From: Planktosalinus sp963975935
Lineage (GTDB): Bacteria; Bacteroidota; Bacteroidia; Flavobacteriales; Flavobacteriaceae
Assembly (NCBI GenBank): GCA_963975935.1
Contig: CAXBIQ010000009.1
Coordinates: forward strand, 74,433-138,432
DNA length: 64,000 bases
Reading direction: 5' to 3'
How positions within the stretch are numbered: the stretch's first letter is position 1; each line of letters opens with the position of its first letter. Shown piece after piece: positions 1-7,779 of this stretch. Position numbers and translations under genes: made by a program. The notes beneath the pieces are model-generated. The model was not told where the DNA came from. It did not search any database and saw only the letters and a program-made list of their open reading frames with translations.

Positions 1-866
1 GGCACATAGATGCTCCTCACAGTAACAATGGCACTGGTGTCTTTGAGCATCTCGGGGGTGGTGCGCAGGGTAAAAAAGATGTTGCGTTCTTCACCGGGCT
101 CCATACCATCAAATTCGAGCAGGGTGTGTTCTTTATAATATTCTTGTGATTCCTCCAGGGTGAGGGGCAGGTTGGTTTTTTCGGTGGTGTCTGTCCATTT
201 TTTGGTGAGGTGCAAAATTTCGTTTTTCGCAGAAGCGATTAAGGTTTCTTGTTCTTCGGTGTTTCCCGTGGAAGCAAAAAGGAGGTCTTGCCGTTGTTTT
301 TCGCCGTGATAGGTTCGGGTATCGGTGAGTTCAAAGTTATTGGCTTTGTATTGTTTTTCGTTGTAAAACAGATAGAGTTTGCCTGAAGTGATATAGTCTT
401 TTGGGTTTTTATAGCGCATCACCACGACGATTTCTTCTTCAGGGATGGGCTCACGGTTGCGCAGCAGCTCAATATCGTCTGTCATGGAAGCTGACTCTTG
501 ATAGTCTTGAGTGACTTTATCAACCTTTACTTTTTGAGGTCGTGTGGCGGGTGTTTTGCCATTGTCATAGTGATTGGTGGCCCAGAGTTGCACTTCATAG
601 TCACCTTCCTTTTCATAGACATGTTGCGGGTTTTTTTCTTTACTGTAATTACCATCTCCAAATTCCCAGTAATAAGAATAAAATGCTTTGGGTGCCCCGG
701 CAATTTGAATGAGTGGAGGTGTCTCCGGTGAGAAATCAATTTGATTGCCCAGGATGTCATAACCAAATGTAGCCGTGCGTGTGAGAGTGTCTGTAACGGT
801 TGTTTGTTGAGCTACAAGCGAAAAAGAGCACAAACCTAAAAGGAATAAAATGATTTTGCAGTTCAT
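1..866 (-). CDS. PKD-domain secreted protein, 3' part beyond window
   Basis: The minus-strand frame opens at an ATG at 864-866 and runs without a stop to the left edge, giving about 288 residues with the C-terminus missing. It starts with a signal peptide (MNCKIILFLLGLCSFSLVAQ). Residues about 50-115 form a PKD-like fold with the hallmark WEFGDG followed by a Pro-x-HVY segment. The rest has no family I recognise; it is charged and soluble-looking. PKD domains usually mediate extracellular protein or polysaccharide contacts, so an exported or surface-anchored role is likely. It is transcribed in the same direction as the two lipoproteins upstream, but a terminator-like hairpin separates it from the nearer one, so it probably has its own promoter. 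Confidence 0.8.
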   Translation of the reverse strand, partial: MNCKIILFLLGLCSFSLVAQQTTVTDTLTRTATFGYDILGNQIDFSPETPPLIQIAGAPKAFYSYYWEFGDGNYSKEKNPQHVYEKEGDYEVQLWATNHYDNGKTPATRPQKVKVDKVTQDYQESASMTDDIELLRNREPIPEEEIVVVMRYKNPKDYITSGKLYLFYNEKQYKANNFELTDTRTYHGEKQRQDLLFASTGNTEEQETLIASAKNEILHLTKKWTDTTEKTNLPLTLEESQEYYKEHTLLEFDGMEPGEERNIFFTLRTTPEMLKDTSAIVTVRSIYV

Positions 867-901
867 TTTGAATTTTTGGTTAGATAAATTAAAGATATAA
901 A

Positions 902-935
902 AAAGTGATGACAACACAGGTTGCCATCACTTTTA
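902..935 (-). terminator. Hairpin terminator after lipoprotein gene
   Basis: A 14-bp stem with one mismatched position pairs 902-915 with 922-935 around a 6-nt loop. The outer pairs are A/T, so the minus-strand transcript ends in a U run. It lies just past the stop of the lipoprotein gene ending at 957. Confidence 0.7.
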
Positions 936-956
936 TTGGCTAATTAAAATAGAATA

Positions 957-1895
957 TTAAGGTAAATTATTGATGATTTGGGTCAATTCTTCTACAGTAG
1001 CGATGGCAGTTTCTTCCAATGTAAAGGTAACTTGTTGCCCGTTCTCAACGGTGATGGTTTGAATGGCATATCTGAAATCGCCTTCGTGTTCTGATAAGAA
1101 AATGATGTGTGCTTCAAGTCCTATGGGGAACTCTCCGTAAAGAAATGCCAGGCTGCTGCTTTCACCCACCCTTGCCAGATAGACTGAAGCGTTGTTGTTA
1201 TCGAAACCTTGGGGTACTGCGATTTGGATTTCGGTTTTAGGATCGGGATCTGCAATAAAAACATCACAGTTAAACCATCCAAAGTTTTCTACAAAAGCAT
1301 TGTATGACGTTCCATTTTGCTGGTCTATCCAAAATTCAGTGTTTTGCGGCAACCATACCAGATTGTCATCTTCATCAATCTCGCCTACAAAAGGTCCCAT
1401 TCCGGGAACTTCACCGCCTGTTAGGTCAGCAGGCACGCTAATCATCATACCACAGTCCAGGGTGAGTTCTTCACCGTTTTGGTAAGCTTTGATGTGGAAT
1501 TCACCACCTGAGATGAGTTGTCCCATTTCATCGCTTTGGTCTTTACCAACTGTAGTTGCATTGGTAGTGAGCATATTGCCACGGTCAAAAACTTCAACAT
1601 ATTCCAGATCAACTTCGCCGGTTACAGGATCACCATTTAAAGTGAGGCAATTCGCCCAAATGGCAAGAGTAACACCGGCTTCCGATTCAAAAGTAATCCC
1701 ATCTTCTGCATTAAAAGTGGCGTTTTGTTTTAAATTGTTGAATGCTTCATCCTGTAGTCCTTTAAAAGCGGCTGCAGTGGGTGGCGTAAAAGGGTTTTCT
1801 TCAATGGGCTCAAAGCCGTCATCGTCTTTACTACAACTTGTAATTAAAAATAATGTAGCTACTAAAAGTGTGAATGTGATTCTTAAATTTTTCAT
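957..1895 (-). CDS. Lipoprotein, paralogue of the 2051-3022 gene
   Basis: 312 residues. A type II signal peptide ends in the lipobox ITSC (Cys21), followed by an acidic SKDDD stretch. Acidic residues just after the Cys resemble the lipoprotein export signal that sends Bacteroidota lipoproteins to the surface. The body shares a run of motifs with its upstream neighbour: FTPP near the N-terminus, a segment like LEYVEVFDRGNML, GGEFHI/GGAFYI followed by NGEE, a C-G-M/I-I/L-VP segment, and a closing VEELTQIINNLP/LEELQTLIAALP. The two are therefore tandem duplicates. The central part (TGEVDLEYVE) looks somewhat like ZU5-type domains, but this is only an impression. Function is unknown; it is probably on the cell surface. 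Confidence 0.85.
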   Translation of the reverse strand: MKNLRITFTLLVATLFLITSCSKDDDGFEPIEENPFTPPTAAAFKGLQDEAFNNLKQNATFNAEDGITFESEAGVTLAIWANCLTLNGDPVTGEVDLEYVEVFDRGNMLTTNATTVGKDQSDEMGQLISGGEFHIKAYQNGEELTLDCGMMISVPADLTGGEVPGMGPFVGEIDEDDNLVWLPQNTEFWIDQQNGTSYNAFVENFGWFNCDVFIADPDPKTEIQIAVPQGFDNNNASVYLARVGESSSLAFLYGEFPIGLEAHIIFLSEHEGDFRYAIQTITVENGQQVTFTLEETAIATVEELTQIINNLP

Positions 1896-1987
1896 GATTT
1901 CTAAATTTTAAAGGTTTAAATTTTTATTGTTTACATCCTTATATCAACTGGGTTTTAAATTTGTTACCCCTAAATTTTATTTTTTTT

Positions 1988-2016
1988 CAAAAAAAACCCT
2001 GCAGTGTTTGCAGGGT
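1988..2016 (-). terminator. Hairpin terminator after lipoprotein gene
   Basis: A perfect 8-bp stem, ACCCTGCA (1996-2003) with TGCAGGGT (2009-2016), is followed in the minus direction by a run of A on the plus strand (U in the RNA). It lies 35 nt past the stop at 2051, which separates the two paralogous lipoprotein genes into different transcripts. Confidence 0.8.
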
Positions 2017-2050
2017 ATTGGTGTTTATAAAAAAATATTTAGAATTTCCT

Positions 2051-3022
2051 TTACGGTAATGCAGCGATAAGTGTTTGTAACTCTTCAAGTGTCGCCGTTT
2101 GTGTTTCGCTGTGTGCGATGGTAAAAAGCCCGTTTTCAGTAACGGTGATGGGTTTGATGGTATAGCGCCACAGGTTTTCCTCAGCAGTTACAAAAATTAA
2201 ATGTACCTCAAGTCCCACAGGCAGTTGACCGTAATGTTCAGAAAACATATTCGTTTCGGGATTGAAAGTATCAAGATGGGCAAGGCCGGTTGATTCACCG
2301 TCAAAAGAAAGGTATATGGAAGCGTTTTGAGCGGTATAGCCTTCAGTGACCAATACCTGTAGGGTGGTTTTGGGACGGGGGTCGTCAAAGAAACGATCGA
2401 TGTTTGTCCAGCCAAAATCCTGAAAAAACGTAAAATAATTATCGCCTTCTATAAAGGCTTCCCCGTTGGGGTTGGCCTCCCAGGTGAGATTGTCATTATC
2501 GTCAATCACTCCGGCCCAAAGTGTCATATCTTCATCCGGTCCGCCTGTTAAAGCTGTGGGCACAATGAGCTGTATACCACAAACTGGAAGTACTTCCTCA
2601 CCGTTTCGTGTAATGTTGATGTAAAAGGCACCGCCGGTGAGCAGCATGGCCTTGTTTCCGTCTGGCATGCGTCCCATGGTGGGTTTGTTGGGGCCCAACA
2701 TTTCATCCCGACTGTAAAATTCAATAAATTCCAGTTCCACTTCGTCAAGAATGAGTTCGCCGTCAAGGGTGGTTAAACAGCCCGGGAATATTTGCAGTTG
2801 CGCGCCGTTGCCTGAAGTGAACTCAATACCTTCTTCTGCGATAAAGGTTTCATTTTGAATGTTTTGTTCCAAAGCTGCCTGTCTCAAGACATTAAAACTT
2901 TCCGAAGAAGGGGGCGTAAAGGTAGTTTCTTCGATAGGGTCGTCACAACAGGTTTCCCGGTCACAACTTAGTAATGTGAACATAAAAAACAGGGAGAGAA
3001 AAAAGGAAGCCTTTATTTTCAT
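2051..3022 (-). CDS. Lipoprotein, paralogue of the 957-1895 gene
   Basis: 323 residues with a lipoprotein signal peptide (lipobox LLSC, Cys20), followed by DRETCCDD with two extra cysteines. It shares its motif order with the downstream paralogue: FTPP, VELEFIEFYSRDEML, GGAFYI with NGEE, CGIQLIVP, and a C-terminal LEELQTLIAALP. It has about 15 extra residues in the C-terminal half. I do not recognise a named family. It is divergent from the ECF sigma factor gene at 3324, so control by that sigma factor is possible but not shown. A TAnnTTTG element 32 nt upstream supports this start. Confidence 0.85.
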   Translation of the reverse strand: MKIKASFFLSLFFMFTLLSCDRETCCDDPIEETTFTPPSSESFNVLRQAALEQNIQNETFIAEEGIEFTSGNGAQLQIFPGCLTTLDGELILDEVELEFIEFYSRDEMLGPNKPTMGRMPDGNKAMLLTGGAFYINITRNGEEVLPVCGIQLIVPTALTGGPDEDMTLWAGVIDDNDNLTWEANPNGEAFIEGDNYFTFFQDFGWTNIDRFFDDPRPKTTLQVLVTEGYTAQNASIYLSFDGESTGLAHLDTFNPETNMFSEHYGQLPVGLEVHLIFVTAEENLWRYTIKPITVTENGLFTIAHSETQTATLEELQTLIAALP

Positions 3023-3323
3023 GATTGAAATTCTATTTAATACCGGTCTTTACCAAATGTACAAAAAACCAATGAAATGAATTGTAAAATGAAAACCCCG
3101 ATGCAGACCAACAAAGCACGGGGTTTTCGACACTAACAAACAAAACAAAGCAGATTTCATTATGTCATTACCTTGTTTTCACCTTTAGATACATTTTGGT
3201 TACTTTTTGTTACCCCTTTTTTTGGATTTTTTATCTTTTGCCTTGTGTTTGCTTACTTTATTAGCTGATTAGCTATTCTATAATAAAAAATCTTTAGTAC
3301 TTTCGTTATGTAAACACAAATCC
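3023..3323. other. Divergent intergenic region with a stem-loop
   Basis: A 301-nt gap between divergent genes. It holds the minus-strand -7 element at 3054-3061, a perfect 10-bp inverted repeat (GAAAACCCCG at 3091-3100 with CGGGGTTTTC at 3119-3128, 18-nt loop), and a near-consensus plus-strand -7 element TACTTTCG at 3298-3305 that may serve the sigma factor gene. The stem-loop looks like a terminator, but no gene ends here in either direction. Confidence 0.55.
3054..3061 (-). promoter_or_regulatory. -7 element (TACATTTG) of lipoprotein gene
   Basis: On the minus strand the bases read TACATTTG, a full match to the Bacteroidota consensus TAnnTTTG. It sits 31 nt before the ATG at 3022. No convincing -33 TTTG is visible at the usual spacing. 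Confidence 0.5.
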
Positions 3324-3905
3324 ATGAGTGCATCCAACATTCACGAAGACCAAAAATTCATTGACGGACTTGCCCAAAACAACTCCTTTGTCATTAAGGC
3401 AATCTATGACAAATTTGCCCCTAAAGTCATCGGGTATGTATGTAATAACAGTGGGGACAGGGAGCAGGCTGAAGATTTGATTCAGGAAGTGCTTCTTGTG
3501 ATTTATGACCAGGCAATAACCAAAAATTTACAACTCACTTGTCCTTTTGACGCTTATTTCTTTTTGTTGTGTAAGCGAAAATGGCTTAATATTTTGAAGA
3601 AATCTTCACTACAGGAGGTAACAATTAATGAAGAAATTGTATCTGCTAATGAACCCGTGCAGGAACCGGTTTTGGAAACCGAGAACTTTGCAACTAGGCA
3701 AAGCCTTTATGAGCATATGTTTCAAAAAATTGGAGATGTTTGTAAAGAATTGCTGACCAAAAGTTTTGAATTGGATTCTATGGAGGAAGTCGCCAAGGCA
3801 CTCAATGTGACCTATGGCTACGCCCGAAAAAAGAAATCGCTCTGCATTGGTAAATTAACCAAAATGATACAGGAGTCTCCTGTGTACCAAAACTTAAAAC
3901 ATTAA
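3324..3905 (+). CDS. ECF-type RNA polymerase sigma factor
   Basis: 193 residues. Region 2 is clear at about residues 25-70: YDKFAPKVIGYV, then DREQAEDLIQEVLLVIYDQ, the core-binding and -10-recognition part of sigma-70. The C-terminal region 4 (about 135-180) has the pattern SMEEVAKALNVTYGYARKKK, a helix-turn-helix. The length fits the ECF group. It directs RNA polymerase to a small regulon, probably in response to a cell-envelope signal. The next gene begins 4 nt after the stop and encodes a membrane protein with an anti-sigma-like layout, so the two are surely co-transcribed. The regulon cannot be read from this window. Confidence 0.9.
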   Translation: MSASNIHEDQKFIDGLAQNNSFVIKAIYDKFAPKVIGYVCNNSGDREQAEDLIQEVLLVIYDQAITKNLQLTCPFDAYFFLLCKRKWLNILKKSSLQEVTINEEIVSANEPVQEPVLETENFATRQSLYEHMFQKIGDVCKELLTKSFELDSMEEVAKALNVTYGYARKKKSLCIGKLTKMIQESPVYQNLKH

Positions 3906-3909
3906 TGCG

Positions 3910-4647
3910 ATGGAAGATCGTGACTACATTTTATTTGAAGATTATATCACACACTCCCTCTCTGAAAGTGAACGCGAAACCTTTGAGAAGCGATTAAGGG
4001 AAGACAAACCTTTTCGGGAAGCTTTTGAACTTTACAGGGAAACTTCGGCGTTTTTAGAACATAAATTTTCAGATAAAACCGAACGGGAAGCTTTTAAAGC
4101 CAATCTTTCAAAAATTAGCAGTGCCCAATCACGCAGTAGGAAACCATCTGCTAAAAAAGTAAAACTTTTACACCCCTGGAAATTGGCTGTTGCTGCTTCT
4201 ATAATAGTATTAGTTGGGTTTTTCTATTCGCAGTGGTTTACCACTCCGTTTTATAATGATTATGCAGATTATCCCCAGATAAGTCTTGCCGTAAGGGGTG
4301 ATGTAAACCAAATAACAGCCCAAGCCGAAAACGCCTTCAACTCCCAAAATTACCGGGAAGCCATTCCGCTCTTTAAAAATCTGTTGGAAAGTGAGCCCGA
4401 AAACCGGGAGATTCAATTGTTCTTGGCTGTGTCCCTTGTAGAAGAAAACGCTTTCGCGGAAGCAGACACCCTGTTTGATTCCCTCTTAAAAGAACCTTCA
4501 GCTTACTTAAACCAGGCCCGATGGTATGCTGCTTTAAGCAAACTCAAACAAAAAGAATATGGGGAAACAGAAGCCATTCTGAGACTCATCCCCGAAGAGG
4601 CAGAGGAATATCCCCAAGCACAAAAATTACTTAAGAAACTAAAATAG
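3910..4647 (+). CDS. Membrane anti-sigma-like protein with TPR C-terminus
   Basis: 245 residues. The N-terminal 80 or so are hydrophilic and helical, with the LFEDYITHSLSESERETFEKRL pattern of cytoplasmic anti-sigma domains lacking a zinc motif. One membrane segment follows at about residues 91-108 (KLAVAASIIVLVGFFYSQW). The outside part has two or three TPR-like repeats (AENAFNSQNYREAIPLFKNLL..., AVSLVEENAFAEADTLFDSLL). Its position 4 nt behind an ECF sigma gene suggests it holds that sigma factor at the membrane, and the TPRs may sense a periplasmic partner. The anti-sigma role is inferred from layout and position. The alternative is a general TPR membrane protein. Confidence 0.75.
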   Translation: MEDRDYILFEDYITHSLSESERETFEKRLREDKPFREAFELYRETSAFLEHKFSDKTEREAFKANLSKISSAQSRSRKPSAKKVKLLHPWKLAVAASIIVLVGFFYSQWFTTPFYNDYADYPQISLAVRGDVNQITAQAENAFNSQNYREAIPLFKNLLESEPENREIQLFLAVSLVEENAFAEADTLFDSLLKEPSAYLNQARWYAALSKLKQKEYGETEAILRLIPEEAEEYPQAQKLLKKLK

Positions 4648-4650
4648 CCG

Positions 4651-4658
4651 TACTTTTG
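4651..4658 (+). promoter_or_regulatory. -7 element (TACTTTTG) of era
   Basis: A perfect TAnnTTTG match lies 17 nt upstream of the era ATG and just after the stop of the anti-sigma-like gene. It implies that era has its own promoter, independent of the sigma operon. Confidence 0.6.
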
Positions 4659-4675
4659 CAGTTCAAATTCTTGTT

Positions 4676-5560
4676 ATGCAAAAGCACAAAGCCGGTTTCG
4701 TAAACATTATTGGCAATCCCAATGTGGGAAAATCCACCCTGATGAATGCCTTTGTGGGTGAAAAATTGTCCATTATTACAAGTAAGGCACAAACGACAAG
4801 GCATCGTATTCTTGGTATTGTGAATGGCGATGATTTCCAAATGATCCTAAGCGACACGCCCGGAATCATCAAACCTGCTTATCAGTTACAGGAATCGATG
4901 ATGGGGTTTGTGAAATCTGCCTTTGAAGATGCCGATGTACTGATTTATATGGTTGAAATCGGTGAAAAGGAATTAAAGGATGAGGACTTTTTCAATAAAA
5001 TAATCCACACAAAAATACCGGTACTGCTTTTAATTAACAAGATTGACAAATCCAATCAGGAGCAACTGGAGGAGCAAGTACAGCTCTGGGCCCAAAAAGT
5101 GCCTAATGCAGAGATCTTTGCCATTTCAGCACTGGAAGGTTTTCAGGTTAAGGAGGTATTTGGCAGGATTATAGAACTCCTTCCGGAATCACCCCCTTTT
5201 TACCCCAAAGACCAGCTTACTGATAAACCGGAGCGTTTTTTCGTTAACGAAACCATCAGGGAAAAAATTCTGATGCACTACAAAAAGGAAATCCCTTACA
5301 GCGTTGAGGTGGATACCGAAGAGTTTTTTGAAGAAGAAAATATCATCAGGATGCGCGCCGTCATTATGGTGGAACGCGACACCCAAAAAGGAATCATTAT
5401 TGGCCACAAAGGTGAAGCACTGAAAAGAGTGGGAGTGGAAGCTCGAAAAGACCTAGAGAAATTTTTTGGCAAACAGGTCCATCTGGAATTGTATGTAAAG
5501 GTCAATAAAAACTGGCGTAGCGATGCAAGACAGTTGAGGAGGTTTGGGTATGATTCTTAG
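4676..5560 (+). CDS. era: GTPase Era
   Basis: 294 residues, the normal length for Era. It binds 16S rRNA near the 3' end and assists assembly of the 30S subunit. The G1 motif GNPNVGKST is at residues 13-21, G3 is DTPG, and G4 is NKID. The C-terminal KH domain carries VIMVERDTQKGIIIGHKGEALKRVG, the RNA-binding GxxG region. ATG is chosen because the following sequence aligns with the family N-terminus (KAGFVNIIGNPNVGKST) and a TAnnTTTG promoter lies just upstream. It is a single-copy housekeeping gene and nothing looks unusual in it. Confidence 0.97.
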   Translation: MQKHKAGFVNIIGNPNVGKSTLMNAFVGEKLSIITSKAQTTRHRILGIVNGDDFQMILSDTPGIIKPAYQLQESMMGFVKSAFEDADVLIYMVEIGEKELKDEDFFNKIIHTKIPVLLLINKIDKSNQEQLEEQVQLWAQKVPNAEIFAISALEGFQVKEVFGRIIELLPESPPFYPKDQLTDKPERFFVNETIREKILMHYKKEIPYSVEVDTEEFFEEENIIRMRAVIMVERDTQKGIIIGHKGEALKRVGVEARKDLEKFFGKQVHLELYVKVNKNWRSDARQLRRFGYDS

Positions 5561-5566
5561 TTAATA

Positions 5567-5761
5567 GAGGTGAGTGGGTAGAGGTTAGTATTGAAAAGCA
5601 CCAAAACTCAAATACCAAACTCCAAAGGCTAGCTTATTTTTCTTTATGAATCTTTGAGTCTTAGTGGCAAAAAATGATTTAGAAATTCTGTATAATTTTG
5701 GTTAATTTTTTTTTGGAATTTGGTGCTTGTTATTTGAAATTTTCCTCTCACCCATCACCCC
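5567..5761. repeat. Imperfect long inverted repeat between convergent genes
   Basis: The left arm (about 5567-5626) and the reverse complement of the right arm (about 5710-5761) share GAGGTGAGTGGGTAGAGG versus GGGGTGATGGGTGAGAGG, then a segment ending AAGCACCAAA, then CAAACTCCAAA versus the related right-arm text. About 80 nt lie between the arms. The arrangement resembles a fold-back or MITE-like element, and could also act as a bidirectional terminator for era and the convergent gene, whose last codons lie in the right arm. Confidence 0.5.
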
Positions 5762-6249
5762 AACATTTCATCCATCACTTTCTCCAGTTCGTGAGCTTGC
5801 GGCATTCCCTTTTTTCGGTTGCTGCGAGCGGTGAAGTAGAGACTGAACCAGGCAATGATCATCAATAACATTATGGTAATATGTATTCCTGAAGGCTGCC
5901 CGAGTGACAGGTTTGAATAGGCAAACAGACCAAAAATGATAAAGATTCCCGCAACTACAAAATGTAAAAACATAAACATCGTCCAGAGTCCGGGTTCAGG
6001 CCCATAGAGTCCTTTCACTTTAGTCTCACCATTTTCAAGTGTTTCCAGCTCCAAATGCAGGTGAGGCGAATAGACTTTTTTGTTTGCTTTCCCAATATAA
6101 ATCCAGATGTGTTCATCCAGAGTATTGATAATATAATCAGGTTTTAAGCTATTCTTCAAACCTTTGGCTTTATCAGTGATTGCCGTGACAGATTTGGGCA
6201 CAACTTTCTCAAAACGCGGCCTTAGTTGAATTTGTTTTTCAATTTCCAT
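5755..6249 (-). CDS. Unknown membrane protein with two TM segments
   Basis: 164 residues that I do not assign to a named family. About 85 N-terminal residues are soluble, with a basic, proline-containing start (IQLRPRFEKVVPKSVTAITDKAKG) and a segment resembling a ligand-binding sandwich (HIWIYIGKANKKVYSPHLHLEL). Two hydrophobic segments follow at about 92-112 and 122-142, then a basic tail. The soluble part is therefore probably cytoplasmic with a C-terminal hairpin in the inner membrane. It lies between era and der, convergent with era and divergent from der. Codon use resembles the neighbours. The last codons overlap an imperfect inverted repeat. Confidence 0.7.
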   Translation of the reverse strand: MEIEKQIQLRPRFEKVVPKSVTAITDKAKGLKNSLKPDYIINTLDEHIWIYIGKANKKVYSPHLHLELETLENGETKVKGLYGPEPGLWTMFMFLHFVVAGIFIIFGLFAYSNLSLGQPSGIHITIMLLMIIAWFSLYFTARSNRKKGMPQAHELEKVMDEMLG

Positions 6250-6309
6250 GAGGTTAATTATAGATGTATCTAAATTAATTACTTACTGTAAAACTAACAA
6301 CAAAACACG

Positions 6310-6317
6310 TACCTTTG
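6310..6317 (+). promoter_or_regulatory. -7 element (TACCTTTG) of der
   Basis: A perfect TAnnTTTG match 20 nt before the der ATG at 6338. No clear -33 TTTG is seen. Confidence 0.6.
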
Positions 6318-6337
6318 CAAAAAATTAAAAACTTGTC

Positions 6338-7642
6338 ATGTCAAATATAGTTGCTGTTGTCGGAAGACCAAATGTAGGGAAATCCACCTTTTTTAACCGG
6401 ATGATCAAACGTCGCGAGGCTATTGTTGATGCGGTGAGTGGTGTGACGCGTGACAGAAATTACGGAAAAAGCGACTGGAACGGTAAAGAGTTTTCACTTA
6501 TTGATACCGGAGGCTATGTAAGAGGAAGTGACGATGTTTTTGAAGCCGAAATTGATAAACAGGTAGAACTTGCCATTGAAGAAGCAGATGCCATCATCTT
6601 TATGGTGGATGTGGAAGACGGAGTAACCGGTATGGACGAAGTGGTTGCCAAACTCCTTCACCGAACCAGCAAACCCGTTTTTCTTGCTGTGAACAAAGTA
6701 GATAATGCCAAGCGTGCTGAAAATGCTGTGGAATTTTATTCGCTGGGTTTTGAGAAAATATATACCATTGCCAGTATCAATGGAAGCGGTACCGGCGAAC
6801 TGCTGGATGATCTTGTTCTGGCTTTGCCCGATAAAGAATACAAAGAAGAGTCTGAGTTGCCACGTTTTGCAGTGGTGGGAAGACCTAATGCAGGGAAATC
6901 ATCCTTTATAAACGCTCTTATAGGCGAAGATAGATATATTGTGACTGATGTTGCAGGAACAACCCGTGATGCAATTGACACCAGGTACAACCGTTTTGGG
7001 TTTGAATTCAATCTTGTGGATACTGCAGGAATAAGACGCAAGTCTAAAGTAAAAGAAGATCTGGAATTTTACTCAGTGATGCGCAGTGTGCGAGCGCTGG
7101 AACACTGTGATGTGGCTATTTTGGTTATAGATGCCACACGCGGATTTGAAGGACAAGACCAGAATATTTTTTGGCTCGCACAGCGCAACAATAAAGGGAT
7201 TGTCATTTTGGTCAACAAATGGGATTTGGTAGAAAAGGACACCCATTCGGTTAAAGAGTTTGAAAAAATGATCCGGGAGCAATGCGAGCCTTTTACTGAT
7301 GTGCCCATTGTCTTTATTTCGGTGCTAACCAAACAAAGAATTTTTAAAGCCATTGAAACAGCCGTGGAAGTCTATGAAAACCGAAGCAGACGCATTCCCA
7401 CCAGCAAGTTTAATGAGGTGATGTTGAACATAGTTCAGGCAATACCACCGCCGGCATATAAAGGGAAATATGTAAAAATAAAATACTGCACCCAGTTGCC
7501 CACGCCACATCCCACATTTGCGTTTTTCTGCAATCTGCCGCAGTATGTCAAAGATCCATATAAACGTTTTCTGGAAAACCAGCTTCGTGAAAAATTTAAC
7601 TTTACCGGGGTACCCATCACGATTTATTTCAGGAAGAAATAA
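6338..7642 (+). CDS. der: Ribosome-assembly GTPase Der (EngA)
   Basis: 434 residues, with the two tandem G domains unique to Der. The first P-loop is GRPNVGKST (about residues 8-16) with DTGG as G3 and NKVD as G4. The second is GRPNAGKSS (about 181-189) with DTAG and NKWD. A C-terminal KH-like domain contains the conserved RRIPTSKFNEVM and the ending GVPITIYFRKK. Der acts in late maturation of the 50S ribosomal subunit. Length and motifs are typical. With era nearby, this stretch holds two ribosome-assembly GTPases. Confidence 0.97.
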   Translation: MSNIVAVVGRPNVGKSTFFNRMIKRREAIVDAVSGVTRDRNYGKSDWNGKEFSLIDTGGYVRGSDDVFEAEIDKQVELAIEEADAIIFMVDVEDGVTGMDEVVAKLLHRTSKPVFLAVNKVDNAKRAENAVEFYSLGFEKIYTIASINGSGTGELLDDLVLALPDKEYKEESELPRFAVVGRPNAGKSSFINALIGEDRYIVTDVAGTTRDAIDTRYNRFGFEFNLVDTAGIRRKSKVKEDLEFYSVMRSVRALEHCDVAILVIDATRGFEGQDQNIFWLAQRNNKGIVILVNKWDLVEKDTHSVKEFEKMIREQCEPFTDVPIVFISVLTKQRIFKAIETAVEVYENRSRRIPTSKFNEVMLNIVQAIPPPAYKGKYVKIKYCTQLPTPHPTFAFFCNLPQYVKDPYKRFLENQLREKFNFTGVPITIYFRKK

Positions 7643-7779
7643 GTTCAGGATCTTATTTAAGAGCCGGATGGACACTACGTATTTATACGTATTTTTTCTT
7701 TTAATTGTATTCCTATTGATTAATTAAACTATTTTTAAACCTGATTTAAAAATGGACATAGGTTAATAGCATACAATTT

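Noticed and set aside
1489..1911. Plus-strand open frame of 140 codons opposite the lipoprotein gene
   Set aside because: Antisense to a gene with a clear signal peptide and lipobox; composition is that of a shadow frame.
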